Source: Paraktedonobacter carboxidivorans (GTDB taxonomy: Bacteria > Chloroflexota > Ktedonobacteria > Ktedonobacterales > Ktedonobacteraceae). From it: DNA of 64,000 nucleotides. Numbering within the stretch: position 1 is the stretch's first letter; the number at the start of each line of letters is the position of its first letter. Below the pieces are notes generated by a model, which saw nothing but the letters and a program-made list of their open reading frames with translations, was not told the origin of the DNA and did no database searches. Position numbers and translations under genes: made by a program. Where the stretch lies: contig JBEVTI010000006.1 of assembly GCA_041156125.1 (NCBI GenBank), forward strand, positions 124,001 to 188,000, read 5' to 3'. This document shows positions 25,701-34,132 of this stretch, piece after piece.

Positions 25701-27276
25701 GCTTGCCATCGCTGTTGCGCAAGATATAAAGAAAGCCAATGGGGCTCAGGAAGAAGAGTAGAGGAGAGGTCGCATCAGGATTTAAGAGGATATTGCTCCC
25801 GGCTGGCAGATTATTATAGCTCCAGATGTGCTGTCCATCGCTGATGCGCCAGGCGTCAATCTGGCCAGTATTTCCGATCGTATAAAGGGCATCAGCAAAC
25901 AGCAGGGATTGGCCTGCTGGCATAGAGCTCTGCCAGAGCAACTGTCCATCTTTGGCGCGTACTACATACGCAGAACTGCTCGAGAGATTTATCTGATCAT
26001 AAATCACAAGTGTGTCATTCTCAATGAGAAGCGTTGTGCTCTCTAAAATATGATTTTTGAGCATGGCGATATCGGTGCGCCAGAGGATCTGCCCATCACT
26101 CGCGCGCAAGCTGACCAGTGTCGCGTCCTTTTGCAGCAGGTAGACGATGCCGTGTTGCTCTACATATGTATTGGTCACAATCTGCTTATCGCTGGCGTGA
26201 TAAGACCAGAGCAGATGTCCATCGCTACCCCGTAGCGCGCTTACAGTGGTGCCAAATGTCGCGCCGAGATAAATAATCCCATCGGCTTCCATTTGTGCCC
26301 AGGCCCCTTTGTCGAGTGCATGCGTCCAGAGGAGGTGACCATCGGGCAGGTGAAATGCCCGCACCACTGGCATGCCAGGCGTTTGCCACAGGTAGAGGAT
26401 TTGTCCATATAGAAAGGGGAGCACAAAAGTATAGAAATTGACTTGTGTAGAGATGATCTGTTGCCCGGTGCTGGCGCTTAGAATATACATTCTGAAATCT
26501 CCAGCTATAAACTCAACACCACCACTTTGCACCTTCAAAGGTGTCAGGGGTGCTGGCCTGATACCTACATATGGTATCTGATCAGAGGAATGCGGCTGGA
26601 ATGTCCATTTGATCTGGCCATTGTCAGTCTGAATGGCATAAATGATATCTGCGGTGGTCTGAACATAGACGACATTATTTTGATAGACGAAAGACGGACC
26701 CTGAGGACCCCGATAGTTAGAACCTGGTAGTTCGCTGTTCAGAGAAAATGTAAACGCATCTGGTAATATATCATGCCAGAGCATCCTGCCGGTATTTGTG
26801 TCTATAGCCTCTATTTCTGTTGAGGCTGTCTGGGGCTGATCTGGGATTACGAAATAGCAGTAGAGCGTCTGACCAACCACCTTGAGGGTAGCCGCGGAGG
26901 GTAGTCCTATCTGCCAGCGTAGGCCGCTGCCGATTTTATAAGCCATCAACGTATTATTGATGGCTAGCTTATCAGGTGCAGTTTGCATAAAGATCATGTC
27001 GGGTGTGGTTACCACATCCAGGGCAAATGAAGCTAAAGGACTGGCTGGACGAACAGGAGGGGTGGTATGTTGCCATTCCAGTGCCAGCGCGCCGAGCAGG
27101 AGCAACACTAGCATGCTGGCAAGTCCAGAGCGTATCCAGGGCCTGGCCAGACCGTTGCTTAGCAGTCTGGTCAGGCGCGTAGCTGGCCTGTGCCGAAGTG
27201 AATCAGGAGCATCCAGATCTGTAATATGCATCTCATCGTCATCGAAATCGATAGTTGGAAACTCAGGATCATTCAC
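25681..27276 (-). CDS. Membrane-anchored PQQ-like beta-propeller repeat protein
   Basis: 531 residues. About 45 acidic/basic cytoplasmic residues are followed by one membrane helix near 48-68, then seven or eight repeats of the PQQ/BamB type: a G-x-x-L-W motif ends many blades (GSGLRWQIGLP, TGRMLWHDILP, NGQIKWTFQPH, DGHLLWTHALD, DGQILWRTDIA, DGQLLWQSSMP). These propellers usually serve as protein-protein scaffolds; the quinone ligands and catalytic residues of true PQQ dehydrogenases are not evident. AGAGGAAAA precedes the ATG. The last six codons and the stop lie in a palindromic repeat shared with the intergenic region, so the C-terminus may have been reset by that element. Confidence 0.85.
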   Translation of the reverse strand: MNDPEFPTIDFDDDEMHITDLDAPDSLRHRPATRLTRLLSNGLARPWIRSGLASMLVLLLLGALALEWQHTTPPVRPASPLASFALDVVTTPDMIFMQTAPDKLAINNTLMAYKIGSGLRWQIGLPSAATLKVVGQTLYCYFVIPDQPQTASTEIEAIDTNTGRMLWHDILPDAFTFSLNSELPGSNYRGPQGPSFVYQNNVVYVQTTADIIYAIQTDNGQIKWTFQPHSSDQIPYVGIRPAPLTPLKVQSGGVEFIAGDFRMYILSASTGQQIISTQVNFYTFVLPFLYGQILYLWQTPGMPVVRAFHLPDGHLLWTHALDKGAWAQMEADGIIYLGATFGTTVSALRGSDGHLLWSYHASDKQIVTNTYVEQHGIVYLLQKDATLVSLRASDGQILWRTDIAMLKNHILESTTLLIENDTLVIYDQINLSSSSAYVVRAKDGQLLWQSSMPAGQSLLFADALYTIGNTGQIDAWRISDGQHIWSYNNLPAGSNILLNPDATSPLLFFLSPIGFLYILRNSDGKLIIHYP

Positions 27277-27417
27277 TTTATTTTCCTCTATCCTAGCAAA
27301 GCCGCATACAGGAGTTCGTTGGCAGGCAGAGTGTAAGTGCTTCTAGAGATAGAAAGGCAGGTTTGCCTCCTTTTGTTTCTGGCAGAATTCCTCTTTAGAC
27401 ATTGAATGGGTCTCCAA

Positions 27418-28059
27418 TCAGACGCTAGTAGTATGCACGATTAGAAGCAAGCCCCGGCGTAGGGAGACCGTGGCCTGTTCCGTCAGCAAGACATTACTGA
27501 TACCGCGTGGTCGGCCAAAGCGCAGGGTTTCCTCATGCAGGGGATAATAGAGATTCTCTGTATGGACACCTTCGGCTGTGGCCATCAGGGGGAAAAGGGA
27601 AAGCAGATCGCCAGGCTGGCCAGCGATCTGTGCTGTGCCGGGTCCGCGCAAGAGCCAGCCGCGAGAATTGCCATCAGCGATTTCCAATTGAGCATGCTCA
27701 TAGGCAGTCAGGAGTAAAAGATTCGCGAAAGTATGCTCGAAGCGCTCGCCGCCCAGCGCGCCCAGCAGGGTAATGCGAGTCGCGCCCTGCTGGAGGGCCA
27801 GTTCGATTGCCAGCTCAGTATCAGTCTCATCCTTTTCTTCCTCAGCCGGTACCAACTGGCTGCCCAACTTCTGCAGTTGTTTAAGTGTCTCGTGGGACAG
27901 GGAGTCAAAGTCGCCTACCACAAAAGCAGGCACATAGCCGCGCTCAAGCGCTCGCTGCGCGCCACTATCGGCGGCGATAATCAGCTCGCTCGTCGCCAGT
28001 GCCTGTTCCACAGCAGAACCCGTACTCACCGTGCCGCCAGCAAATAGAATCACATGCAT
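27418..28059 (-). CDS. thiN: Thiamine pyrophosphokinase
   Basis: Transfers pyrophosphate from ATP to thiamine, making TPP. 213 residues from the second ATG (28059), chosen because GGAG is 8 nt upstream; the first ATG is too close. The family motifs are intact: IAADSGA (28-34), VVGDFDS (47-53), KDETDTELA (76-84) and GALGGERFEHT (100-110). The Asp residues of the second and third motifs bind Mg-ATP, and the last contacts the thiamine. It stands alone with no riboswitch of its own visible, but lies 7 kb from a TPP-riboswitch-controlled importer, so salvage uptake and activation are encoded close together. Confidence 0.92.
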   Translation of the reverse strand: MHVILFAGGTVSTGSAVEQALATSELIIAADSGAQRALERGYVPAFVVGDFDSLSHETLKQLQKLGSQLVPAEEEKDETDTELAIELALQQGATRITLLGALGGERFEHTFANLLLLTAYEHAQLEIADGNSRGWLLRGPGTAQIAGQPGDLLSLFPLMATAEGVHTENLYYPLHEETLRFGRPRGISNVLLTEQATVSLRRGLLLIVHTTSV

Positions 28060-28219
28060 CAACATTTCTCCATCTGGCGCTTAATCGCGCGGAGCAGCCA
28101 GCACCCAATAGGGTGGTAACGTGGCCCTCCTTACCCGTGTTGCGTTATAGTTAACAGGAAAATAGAAAAGCCTGGCACTAGTATAAATCATTTTATAAGC
28201 AAAGGTATGAATTACGCCG

Positions 28220-29557
28220 ATGATTTCGCCCGATCACATTCAAGAGCCACAATCCTGGGGTCGTTATCCTAAAGTCAAGCATACACAGGTCACGCCTGTC
28301 TACTGGCCTGGCGAGGTGCCGGACCTGGAGCACGGCGAAGCGGTCTTGCCGCACGCTTACGGGAGGAGTTATGGCGATAGCTGTCTGAATGAGAACGGCG
28401 TTGCGCTGGATGTCAGCCATCTGAACCGTTTTATGGCGTTTGATACAGAGAGCGGTTTGCTCTGTTGCGAGGCCGGGGTTTCGCTGGCTGAGATTTTAGA
28501 GGTCATGGTTCCACATGGTTGGTTCTTGCCAGTGACACCAGGGACCAAATTTGTCTCCGTAGGGGGGGCCATTGCGAACGACATTCACGGTAAAAACCAC
28601 CATGCTGGCGGTACCTTTGGCTGTCATGTTGAGCGCTTTAAACTACTACGTTCAGATGGTCAGCAGCTGATCTGCTCCCCCGAGGAAAATCCCGAACTGT
28701 TCGCGGCAACGATTGGTGGCCTGGGTCTGACCGGGCTGATTCTCTGGGCCGAGTTTAAGCTCAAACGCATTGCCAATCCCTATATTGATGCTGACAATAT
28801 TCGTTTCACGTCGCTGGCTGAATTTTTTGAACTCAGTGCCGAGGCCGACAAAGATTTCGAGTATACCGTTTCCTGGGTTGACTTGCTTGTTGACGAGCGG
28901 TCGCTTTGTCGTGGCATTTTCACGCGCGGCAACCATAATCAAGATCCCTTGCTCGCGCGCAAGCCGCTCAAAAAGCCTCTGCCCCTGGTTGTGCCCTTTA
29001 ATTTGCCACAATTTGTGCTGAATGGTCTGACGATCTGGGGCTTTAACCAGTTGTATTATCACAAACAGTTACCTAAACGTCAGCACCTGGTAGAGTCGTA
29101 TGAACCATTCTTTTATCCGCTGGACGGCATTCACGAATGGTATCGCATTTATGGCAAGCGTGGCTTTCTGCAATATCAGTTTGTCGTACCCTTCGAGGGT
29201 GCGAGCGAGGCCATGAGCGACATTCTGGGACGGATTCGCCGTTCCGGGACCGGTTCCTCTTTTCTGACAGTGCTCAAAGAATTTGGCACCATCAAATCGC
29301 CAGGCATGCTCTCTTTTCCACGGCCCGGCCTGACGCTGGCCCTCGATTTCGCCTATACTGGCGAAAAGACGCTGCGTTTGCTGGACGAACTGGATACGGT
29401 TGTACGCCATTACGATGGCGCGGTCTATCCAGCCAAAGATGCGCGTATGTCTGCCACGAGCTTCCAGCAATTTTATCCTCGCTGGCAGGAATTTGCCCAG
29501 TACATCGATCCACACTTCTCGTCAAGTTTCTGGAGAAGAGTGAGCGCTAAAGTATAA
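28220..29557 (+). CDS. dprE1: FAD-linked oxidoreductase, DprE1-like (decaprenylphosphoryl-ribose 2'-oxidase homologue)
   Basis: In mycobacteria DprE1 oxidises C2' of polyprenyl-phosphoryl ribose, the first half of the epimerisation to the arabinose donor. 445 residues. The VAO-type FAD domain shows GRSYGDS (48-54), VTPGT (105-109) and GGAIANDIHGKNHHAGGTFG (115-134), the last being characteristic of the DprE1 branch. The C-terminal substrate domain ends AKDARMSATSFQQFYPRWQEF, also like DprE1. The partner-type SDR gene starts 19 bp downstream, the usual DprE1-DprE2 arrangement. The lipid carrier and whether the product is arabinose here are unknown. Confidence 0.85.
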   Translation: MISPDHIQEPQSWGRYPKVKHTQVTPVYWPGEVPDLEHGEAVLPHAYGRSYGDSCLNENGVALDVSHLNRFMAFDTESGLLCCEAGVSLAEILEVMVPHGWFLPVTPGTKFVSVGGAIANDIHGKNHHAGGTFGCHVERFKLLRSDGQQLICSPEENPELFAATIGGLGLTGLILWAEFKLKRIANPYIDADNIRFTSLAEFFELSAEADKDFEYTVSWVDLLVDERSLCRGIFTRGNHNQDPLLARKPLKKPLPLVVPFNLPQFVLNGLTIWGFNQLYYHKQLPKRQHLVESYEPFFYPLDGIHEWYRIYGKRGFLQYQFVVPFEGASEAMSDILGRIRRSGTGSSFLTVLKEFGTIKSPGMLSFPRPGLTLALDFAYTGEKTLRLLDELDTVVRHYDGAVYPAKDARMSATSFQQFYPRWQEFAQYIDPHFSSSFWRRVSAKV

Positions 29558-29576
29558 TTGAAGAGAGAGAAGAGAG

Positions 29577-30317
29577 ATGCGCATATTGATCCTGGGGGCC
29601 ACCTCAGCGCTGGCCCAGGAAACCGCGAAATGCTTTGCTAAAGACGGCGCCAGCTTTGTGCTGGTGGCTCGTTCAGCGGACAAACTGCTCGCTGTCAGCA
29701 ACGACTTGAGCGTGCGCGGCGCCAAAGAGGTAGAGACAATTGAGGCAGACCTCGCTGATATAACGCGGCACGAGGAGGTCATAGAGGCCGCGCTCAAAGC
29801 GTTCGCGGGCCTGGACATGGTGCTGCTTGCTTACGGCACGCTGGGCGACCAGCATTTATGCGAGCACGATGTCACAGAGACTTTGCGGGAATTGACCACC
29901 AATGGTACCAGTGTCATCGCTTTATTGACCCTGCTGGCTAACTATTTTGAGACGCAGAAGCGCGGCTGTATCGCTGTGATTTCCTCGGTGGCCGGCGACC
30001 GTGGGCGGCAGTCAAATTATATCTATGGAGCAGCCAAGGGGGCAGTGACAATTTTCTTGCAGGGATTGCGCAATCGCCTGGCCAAAAAGGGCGTGGCTGT
30101 AGTCACAATCAAACCCGGCACAGTAGACACCCCTATGACCGCGCACATGCGCAAAGGTTTGCTTTTTGCTGACGCGAAGAAGGTGGGTCAGGGCATCTAT
30201 GAGGCCATGCTCAAGCGTAAAGAGGTGGTCTATGTGCCTGGTTACTGGCGCCTTGTCATGTTGATTGTCAGAAGTATTCCCGAACCCATCTTCAAAAAGC
30301 TCAATCTAGGAGCGTAG
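29577..30317 (+). CDS. dprE2: Short-chain dehydrogenase, DprE2-like
   Basis: Expected to reduce the 2'-keto intermediate made by the DprE1-like neighbour, using NAD(P)H. 246 residues, a classical SDR length. The nucleotide-binding glycine motif is GATSALA (7-13), the form seen in DprE2 rather than TGxxxGxG. The catalytic set is Ser136/137 (VISSVAG), Tyr150 and Lys154 (YIYGAAKG), and PGTVDTPM follows. The hydrophobic C-terminal segment near 225-240 could touch the membrane, consistent with a lipid-linked substrate. AGAGAGAAGAGAG precedes the ATG. Confidence 0.85.
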   Translation: MRILILGATSALAQETAKCFAKDGASFVLVARSADKLLAVSNDLSVRGAKEVETIEADLADITRHEEVIEAALKAFAGLDMVLLAYGTLGDQHLCEHDVTETLRELTTNGTSVIALLTLLANYFETQKRGCIAVISSVAGDRGRQSNYIYGAAKGAVTIFLQGLRNRLAKKGVAVVTIKPGTVDTPMTAHMRKGLLFADAKKVGQGIYEAMLKRKEVVYVPGYWRLVMLIVRSIPEPIFKKLNLGA

Positions 30318-30533
30318 TTGTGTCCCCGCCAGAGAGTGGAGCTGTCGTTAGCGCCAATCACAGAGCTGATACAAAAGCGCTGTCCGCGAGCGAGCAGGAT
30401 CTGGCGCGCAGTTCCACCAACATACTCGTTGAGGATGAGAGGTCGCCGCTAACCTGGATGCAGCCTGACATTCGGGCGAGGGCGACTATTTATTGCTATA
30501 AAAACGCATGTTAATCATAGGAGGCCGATGCGC

Positions 30534-31742
30534 ATGGAGGCTTTTTTTTCGCGTATGCGCAAACCACTTGGGGGAAGCCTGGCTCTTTGTTTGCTGTTGG
30601 CCTGTCTGCTCAACGCCTGCGCAACGGGTGCTACGCAGAACACGCCCGGTTGTACCACGCTGGATACGCAAGGGGTGGTCAGCGCGACCCTGCCCTTGCC
30701 GGGCCAACCTTTTCAGGCGCTATCTACGTTCAACAACCAGTGGATCTTTGTCTCAGTAATTTCCAAAAACGCGGCCTCCAACGGGATCGCGGTCTTCCAG
30801 CAGCAGGACGCCCAGATCTGCTTGAAGCGGCTCATTCCGCTAACTGGTACACCCATGGGTCTGACGCTAACCCAGAAAGATGACCTGCTCCTGGTCGCGG
30901 ACTATAACGGCATAGCTATACTTGATGCCCAGCAGGCCGAGCAGGGAGTTCAGGGTGCGTTGCTTGGCTATGTGCGGGAGCCGGGTATGTCCTCTACAGT
31001 CAGAGTAGGCATCTCGCCCGACGAACACTATGCTTTCGCTGCCACCGAGAAAGAGGGGACGCTGAGCTTGCTCGACTTTCAGCGTATACGCGCCGATGAT
31101 TTTAACCCGGATGTGCTGCTTGGCCAACTCTCTCCAGGGGCAGGTCTGTCTGATTTAGCCGTCGCGCTCGACAATCGGTATCTCTATGTTACCGTTGGGG
31201 CGCAAAGCGCAACCGCGACCAGTCAGAGCAACTGCGCAACTCAAGGCTCGCTCGAATTGCTAGATCTTCAGCGTATCACACAAAATGCCGCCCACATCGT
31301 CATAGCGAAAGTCGCGGCAGGTTGTGATCCCGGACGCGTCTATCTTTCAGCCGACAACTCCACAGCCTGGGTGACGACGCGCGGCGACAATAAAATCTTC
31401 GCCTTTAATACGCTTACATTAAGCAGCGCCCCCAAAAATGCTCTACTAGCTTCATCCACAGTTGGACCAGTTTCGCTTGGTATGGGCATTGTGCAAAATG
31501 GTAGCCTGCTCCTGGTAGCTAACTCCAATTGCTATGCTGAACCACACAAGACGCAGACGCTTAGCGTATTTGATATTCGCAAAGTCATCCAGGGGCAGCC
31601 AGCCGTGCTCACTACCGTGCATGTCGGTGCATGTCCACGTGAAGTAACCGTCGAAAGCGATGACCAGACCGTCCTGCTCACGGACTTTAATTCCAACGCA
31701 CTGACAGTTATCAACGCAGCAAAACTGCCCATACCAAAATAG
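30534..31742 (+). CDS. Lipoprotein with YVTN/lactonase-like beta-propeller
   Basis: 402 residues. The start at 30534 was chosen over 30528 because AGGAGG (30519-30524) is then 9 nt away rather than 3. A signal peptide with a lipobox LLNAC (Cys near residue 26) predicts lipidation and anchoring outside the membrane. The mature part has repeated blades such as PMGLTLTQKDDLLLVADYNGIAILD, RVGISPDEHYAFAATEKEGTLSLLD and LAVALDNRYLYVTVG, typical of YVTN or lactonase-like propellers. Several paired cysteines in the mature domain suggest disulfides. The function is unknown; a binding role is more likely than catalysis. Confidence 0.82.
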   Translation: MEAFFSRMRKPLGGSLALCLLLACLLNACATGATQNTPGCTTLDTQGVVSATLPLPGQPFQALSTFNNQWIFVSVISKNAASNGIAVFQQQDAQICLKRLIPLTGTPMGLTLTQKDDLLLVADYNGIAILDAQQAEQGVQGALLGYVREPGMSSTVRVGISPDEHYAFAATEKEGTLSLLDFQRIRADDFNPDVLLGQLSPGAGLSDLAVALDNRYLYVTVGAQSATATSQSNCATQGSLELLDLQRITQNAAHIVIAKVAAGCDPGRVYLSADNSTAWVTTRGDNKIFAFNTLTLSSAPKNALLASSTVGPVSLGMGIVQNGSLLLVANSNCYAEPHKTQTLSVFDIRKVIQGQPAVLTTVHVGACPREVTVESDDQTVLLTDFNSNALTVINAAKLPIPK

Positions 31743-32101
31743 GATCATAGCAAAGCGACTTGCAAATCGCTATGGGTTCTCAGATCAGTGAGAATTTGCT
31801 ATGATAGCAGAGAGCATTCGTCTGTACACTGAGAAAGAGCAGACATGAGTGATCCCAGATTTTTTCTCAGCAGCACGAGCGCGTGTACTGTCCATCCCTT
31901 TTGTTTTGCAGAGGTTTGGCCTGATTTTTCAAAATCAGGGATGGTAACTATTCAACAGAGGTGCCAGGGGACGCAGTCCCCTGGCCGGAGCACGAGGTAT
32001 CCTCGTTACATCTCCCTCTTTTGCAAGGCCACCGCAGGCGGCAAGAGACGGGCATCTGAATGTTATCAGGCATGACTCATATCAGGGGCAATAGAATATT
32101 T
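31743..32101. repeat. Intergenic cluster of hairpins including a family A element
   Basis: 31892-31944 is bounded by CCATCCC and GGGATGG and holds CCTTTTGTTTTGCAGAGGTTT next to CCTGATTTTTCAAAATCAGG, the two modules of family A. It is followed by CCAGGGGA-CGCAG-TCCCCTGG (31964-31984) and ACGAGG-TAT-CCTCGT (31992-32006). No gene or promoter is evident. The stack of three hairpins may end transcription from the lipoprotein gene. Confidence 0.65.
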
Positions 32102-32680
32102 ATGGTAAAACAACTTCAGAACCGCTCGGCAAGCGAGCGCCATGCTTTAGCATTGATCTTCCTGGTAACCTTTGGGGTCCTGACCCTTGTTTCGATCTGG
32201 CTGATCTATCAACAGTTCGCCCAGGTTTTTACCAGAGCTGGCCAGTGCATTGTGCTGTCCCAACAAACACGCCAGGACGCGGTAGACACAGATAATCCCA
32301 CGGATGGTCCCAAGCAATTCTCAATCACCTTTACGGTCTCGCTCTTGACCGCTGATGGACAGCATTTGCAGGTGCCTGGTTATTATACGTCAGCCAACTA
32401 TGATGCATCGGACCAGCAGACGATCAATCAGTTAAAACAAACTTACGCTATAGGGAAGACCTTGACCTGTGGTTATACCTATCTTGATCCTTCAGGTATC
32501 AAAGCTATTTTCCAACCCGCCATTCCCCTGGAAGGCTTTCTCTTTCCCGGCTTTTTCCTGGTGGTCTCCCTGGTGCTCTCCATCATCTGTATCAGAACCC
32601 TGAGAAGTACTCCACCTCCAGAGGTGCCATTTCCCGATCAGACTGAGCAGACAGGAGAAGGCAAAGAGCTCTTCGTCTGA
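32102..32680 (+). CDS. Two-span membrane protein, DUF3592-like
   Basis: 192 residues from the ATG at 32102. Earlier in-frame starts at 32060 lack support. One helix near residues 15-37 and a second near 140-162 flank an extracytoplasmic beta-rich loop with two cysteines (C47 and C122 approximately). The loop includes the pattern LTCGYTYLDPSGIKA, comparable to DUF3592 proteins, where a GxxxxxYYxP-type motif lies before the second helix. The function of that family is not established. The gene stands alone between repeat-rich gaps, and a family B repeat begins three bases after its stop. Confidence 0.6.
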   Translation: MVKQLQNRSASERHALALIFLVTFGVLTLVSIWLIYQQFAQVFTRAGQCIVLSQQTRQDAVDTDNPTDGPKQFSITFTVSLLTADGQHLQVPGYYTSANYDASDQQTINQLKQTYAIGKTLTCGYTYLDPSGIKAIFQPAIPLEGFLFPGFFLVVSLVLSIICIRTLRSTPPPEVPFPDQTEQTGEGKELFV

Positions 32681-32682
32681 TG

Positions 32683-32760
32683 GTCTTTGCAAGACCTCTG
32701 CCAGAGTGTGAGAGATTTGGGGTAAAAAGATTTTTAGATCGCCCTGGCTGGTCTCTTTGC
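32683..32760. repeat. Dispersed palindromic repeat, family B (partial copy)
   Basis: GGTCTTTGCAAGACC (32683-32697) is a near-perfect palindrome directly after a stop codon, followed by TGAGAGAT and GGGGTAAAAAGATT. The module TTTGCAAGACC followed by a GAGAGA tract also occurs at 62055 and, inverted, at 58350. Confidence 0.55.
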
Positions 32761-32854
32761 TTGAGGGAAGCGGAGCACAATGCAATGGTATTTTATAGTG
32801 ATGCAATAAGATGATCCGGCGACAGCGTTGTCTCGGATCATTCTGCTGCATGGC

Positions 32855-33067
32855 TTAGCCCAGGTAGTGGATATAGACTTCGCAAACGATCTCGCCAGCC
32901 TGGGGTCCGATCAATTCTTCTAGCTCGGTCTGGCAGGCGCCCAGGCGATCGTAGCGGGCGGTGATGGCTTCGTGAGAAGAGCTAACCGCGAAGCCGTCCA
33001 ATGCGAGCCGTAGGGCCGCGCATTCTTGCTCAATGCGTTTTCTAATCAGCGCGACTTCACTTTCCAA
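32855..33067 (-). CDS. Small coiled-coil-like hypothetical protein
   Basis: 70 residues starting at TTG (33067), with AAAGGAGC about nine bases upstream. The composition is protein-like and the sequence predicts two amphipathic helices (ALIRKRIEQECAALRLALDG; AITARYDRLGACQTELEELIG), ending in VCEVYIHYLG. No domain is recognised. It is isolated in a repeat-rich gap. Its good ribosome binding site and codon usage argue for a real gene despite its size. Confidence 0.5.
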   Translation of the reverse strand: MESEVALIRKRIEQECAALRLALDGFAVSSSHEAITARYDRLGACQTELEELIGPQAGEIVCEVYIHYLG

Positions 33068-33567
33068 AAGAGCCAGCTCCTTTCGCTATCGGGATGCGCG
33101 CGCTCAGGGCTGACTTTTCGTTAGTGATCGTCCGCTGATCTGGTCGTATCCTTCTTTGCATAGCTTTTGTTTCCCTCAAGATACGGGCTGTCCCGGCCCG
33201 CTTCGGCTGATGCGCGCCTTTCCCGAAGAGGAAATGGGAAGAGGCGAGCAGCACGCTTTATAGAGGAGCGCTGCATAAAACATGCCAGAATGTGTGTAGC
33301 TGTACTATTATGCTAATCGACCGCGATGGCGCTTTCTTCTCATGCGAGGATAGAAGCACTCCGAGTAAATACGCTAAAAAGGCGGGAGAAATCGTTTTCT
33401 CTATGTGTGTTACGTGCGAGAAATCGGTTTCTCTATGCGTGTCCTGTTTGTGCTACTATGCGCCTTTAGTGTGCTATGTGTGTAGCTCTGAACAGCGCCA
33501 GATGTTGGCTGAAAGCCTGCCTTTTCAGGTGCCTGTGATTGATGCTTTTTACCTCTAAACATGAGTT
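33068..33567. other. Long intergenic stretch without a convincing gene
   Basis: The only structure seen is a pair of tandem hairpin repeats at 33386-33442. An 88-codon cysteine-rich frame (33292-33558) spans them but lacks a Shine-Dalgarno, and its odd composition comes from the repeats. Confidence 0.5.
33386..33442. repeat. Two tandem 25-bp hairpin repeats, 32-bp period
   Basis: GAGAAATCG(T/G)TTTCTCTATG(T/C)GTGT occurs at 33386-33410 and 33418-33442. Each copy folds as GAGAAA-TCG-TTTCTC. The differences are single substitutions. Confidence 0.75.
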
Positions 33568-33721
33568 ATGCCTGATTTTTTGAAGTAGAACGGGCGTATC
33601 CACTAACCACCCTTTTGTTTTGAAGAGGTTTGACGAGCGCGGTAGAACCCGCCAAACCTCTTCTTTTCTCCGGGACGGGGAGGCAAAAGCTGTTTTGGCC
33701 TGATTTTGCAAAATCAGGCAT
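33568..33721. mobile_element. MITE-like element (family A, complete copy)
   Basis: Bounded by perfect 12-bp terminal inverted repeats, ATGCCTGATTTT (33568-33579) and AAAATCAGGCAT (33710-33721). An internal inverted repeat pairs GAAGAGGTTTG (33622-33632) with CAAACCTCTTC (33653-33663). The right end carries CCTGATTTTGCAAAATCAGG and, inverted, CCAAAACAGCTTTTGCCT shared with 7162-7199. At 154 bp with no coding capacity, it fits a non-autonomous miniature element. Confidence 0.7.
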
Positions 33722-33753
33722 GACCCCTAGCTCTTATTAAGAGCGCGTGGAGG

Positions 33754-34116
33754 TTAAAAATGGATACGCTTTATAAGATCTGCTGGCAGTTCGGTGAGCT
33801 GAGTATTGGCGGACTGGGCATAGGCTTCCAGGAGCATGGCGGTGGAGATTTCTTGCATCTCCAGGCCAATCATCAGAGCGTGGTCAGGATGATGCTCCTC
33901 GACCGCCCGTAGGAAGCGGCTGAAGCACTGCATAGCCCGCGCCTGGCAATCCAACCAGTGCCGCCAGGTGAAAGTGGCGAAAGGAGCGTCATAGCCCTGT
34001 TCCTCGTCCATCGTTTCATGCACACTTGCCAGCGACATCGCTTCGTTGTTTGCGAGATCATCCTCGCTTTTGAGTGGCAGACGTTGCCGCTGGGATGACT
34101 CTTGCTGATCTTCCAT
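33754..34116 (-). CDS. Hypothetical protein, 120 residues
   Basis: An acidic Gln/Ser-rich N-terminus (1-45) is followed by a helical region with HWLDCQARAMQCFSRFLRAVEEHH and MQEISTAMLLEAYAQSAN. No membrane span and no known motif. AGGAGGGG precedes the ATG by about seven bases. It starts 16 bp after the stop of the upstream methyltransferase gene on the same strand, so the two form a transcription unit and may work together. I do not recognise the family. Confidence 0.65.
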   Translation of the reverse strand: MEDQQESSQRQRLPLKSEDDLANNEAMSLASVHETMDEEQGYDAPFATFTWRHWLDCQARAMQCFSRFLRAVEEHHPDHALMIGLEMQEISTAMLLEAYAQSANTQLTELPADLIKRIHF

Positions 34117-34132
34117 CTATTTTCCCCTCCTA

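Noticed and set aside
30320..30514. 64-codon frame after the DprE2-like gene
   Set aside because: No ribosome binding site and no motif; most likely leader of the following lipoprotein gene.
33292..33558. Cysteine-rich 88-codon frame
   Set aside because: The Cys-rich part is produced by the tandem TATGTGTGT-type repeats, and there is no ribosome binding site.
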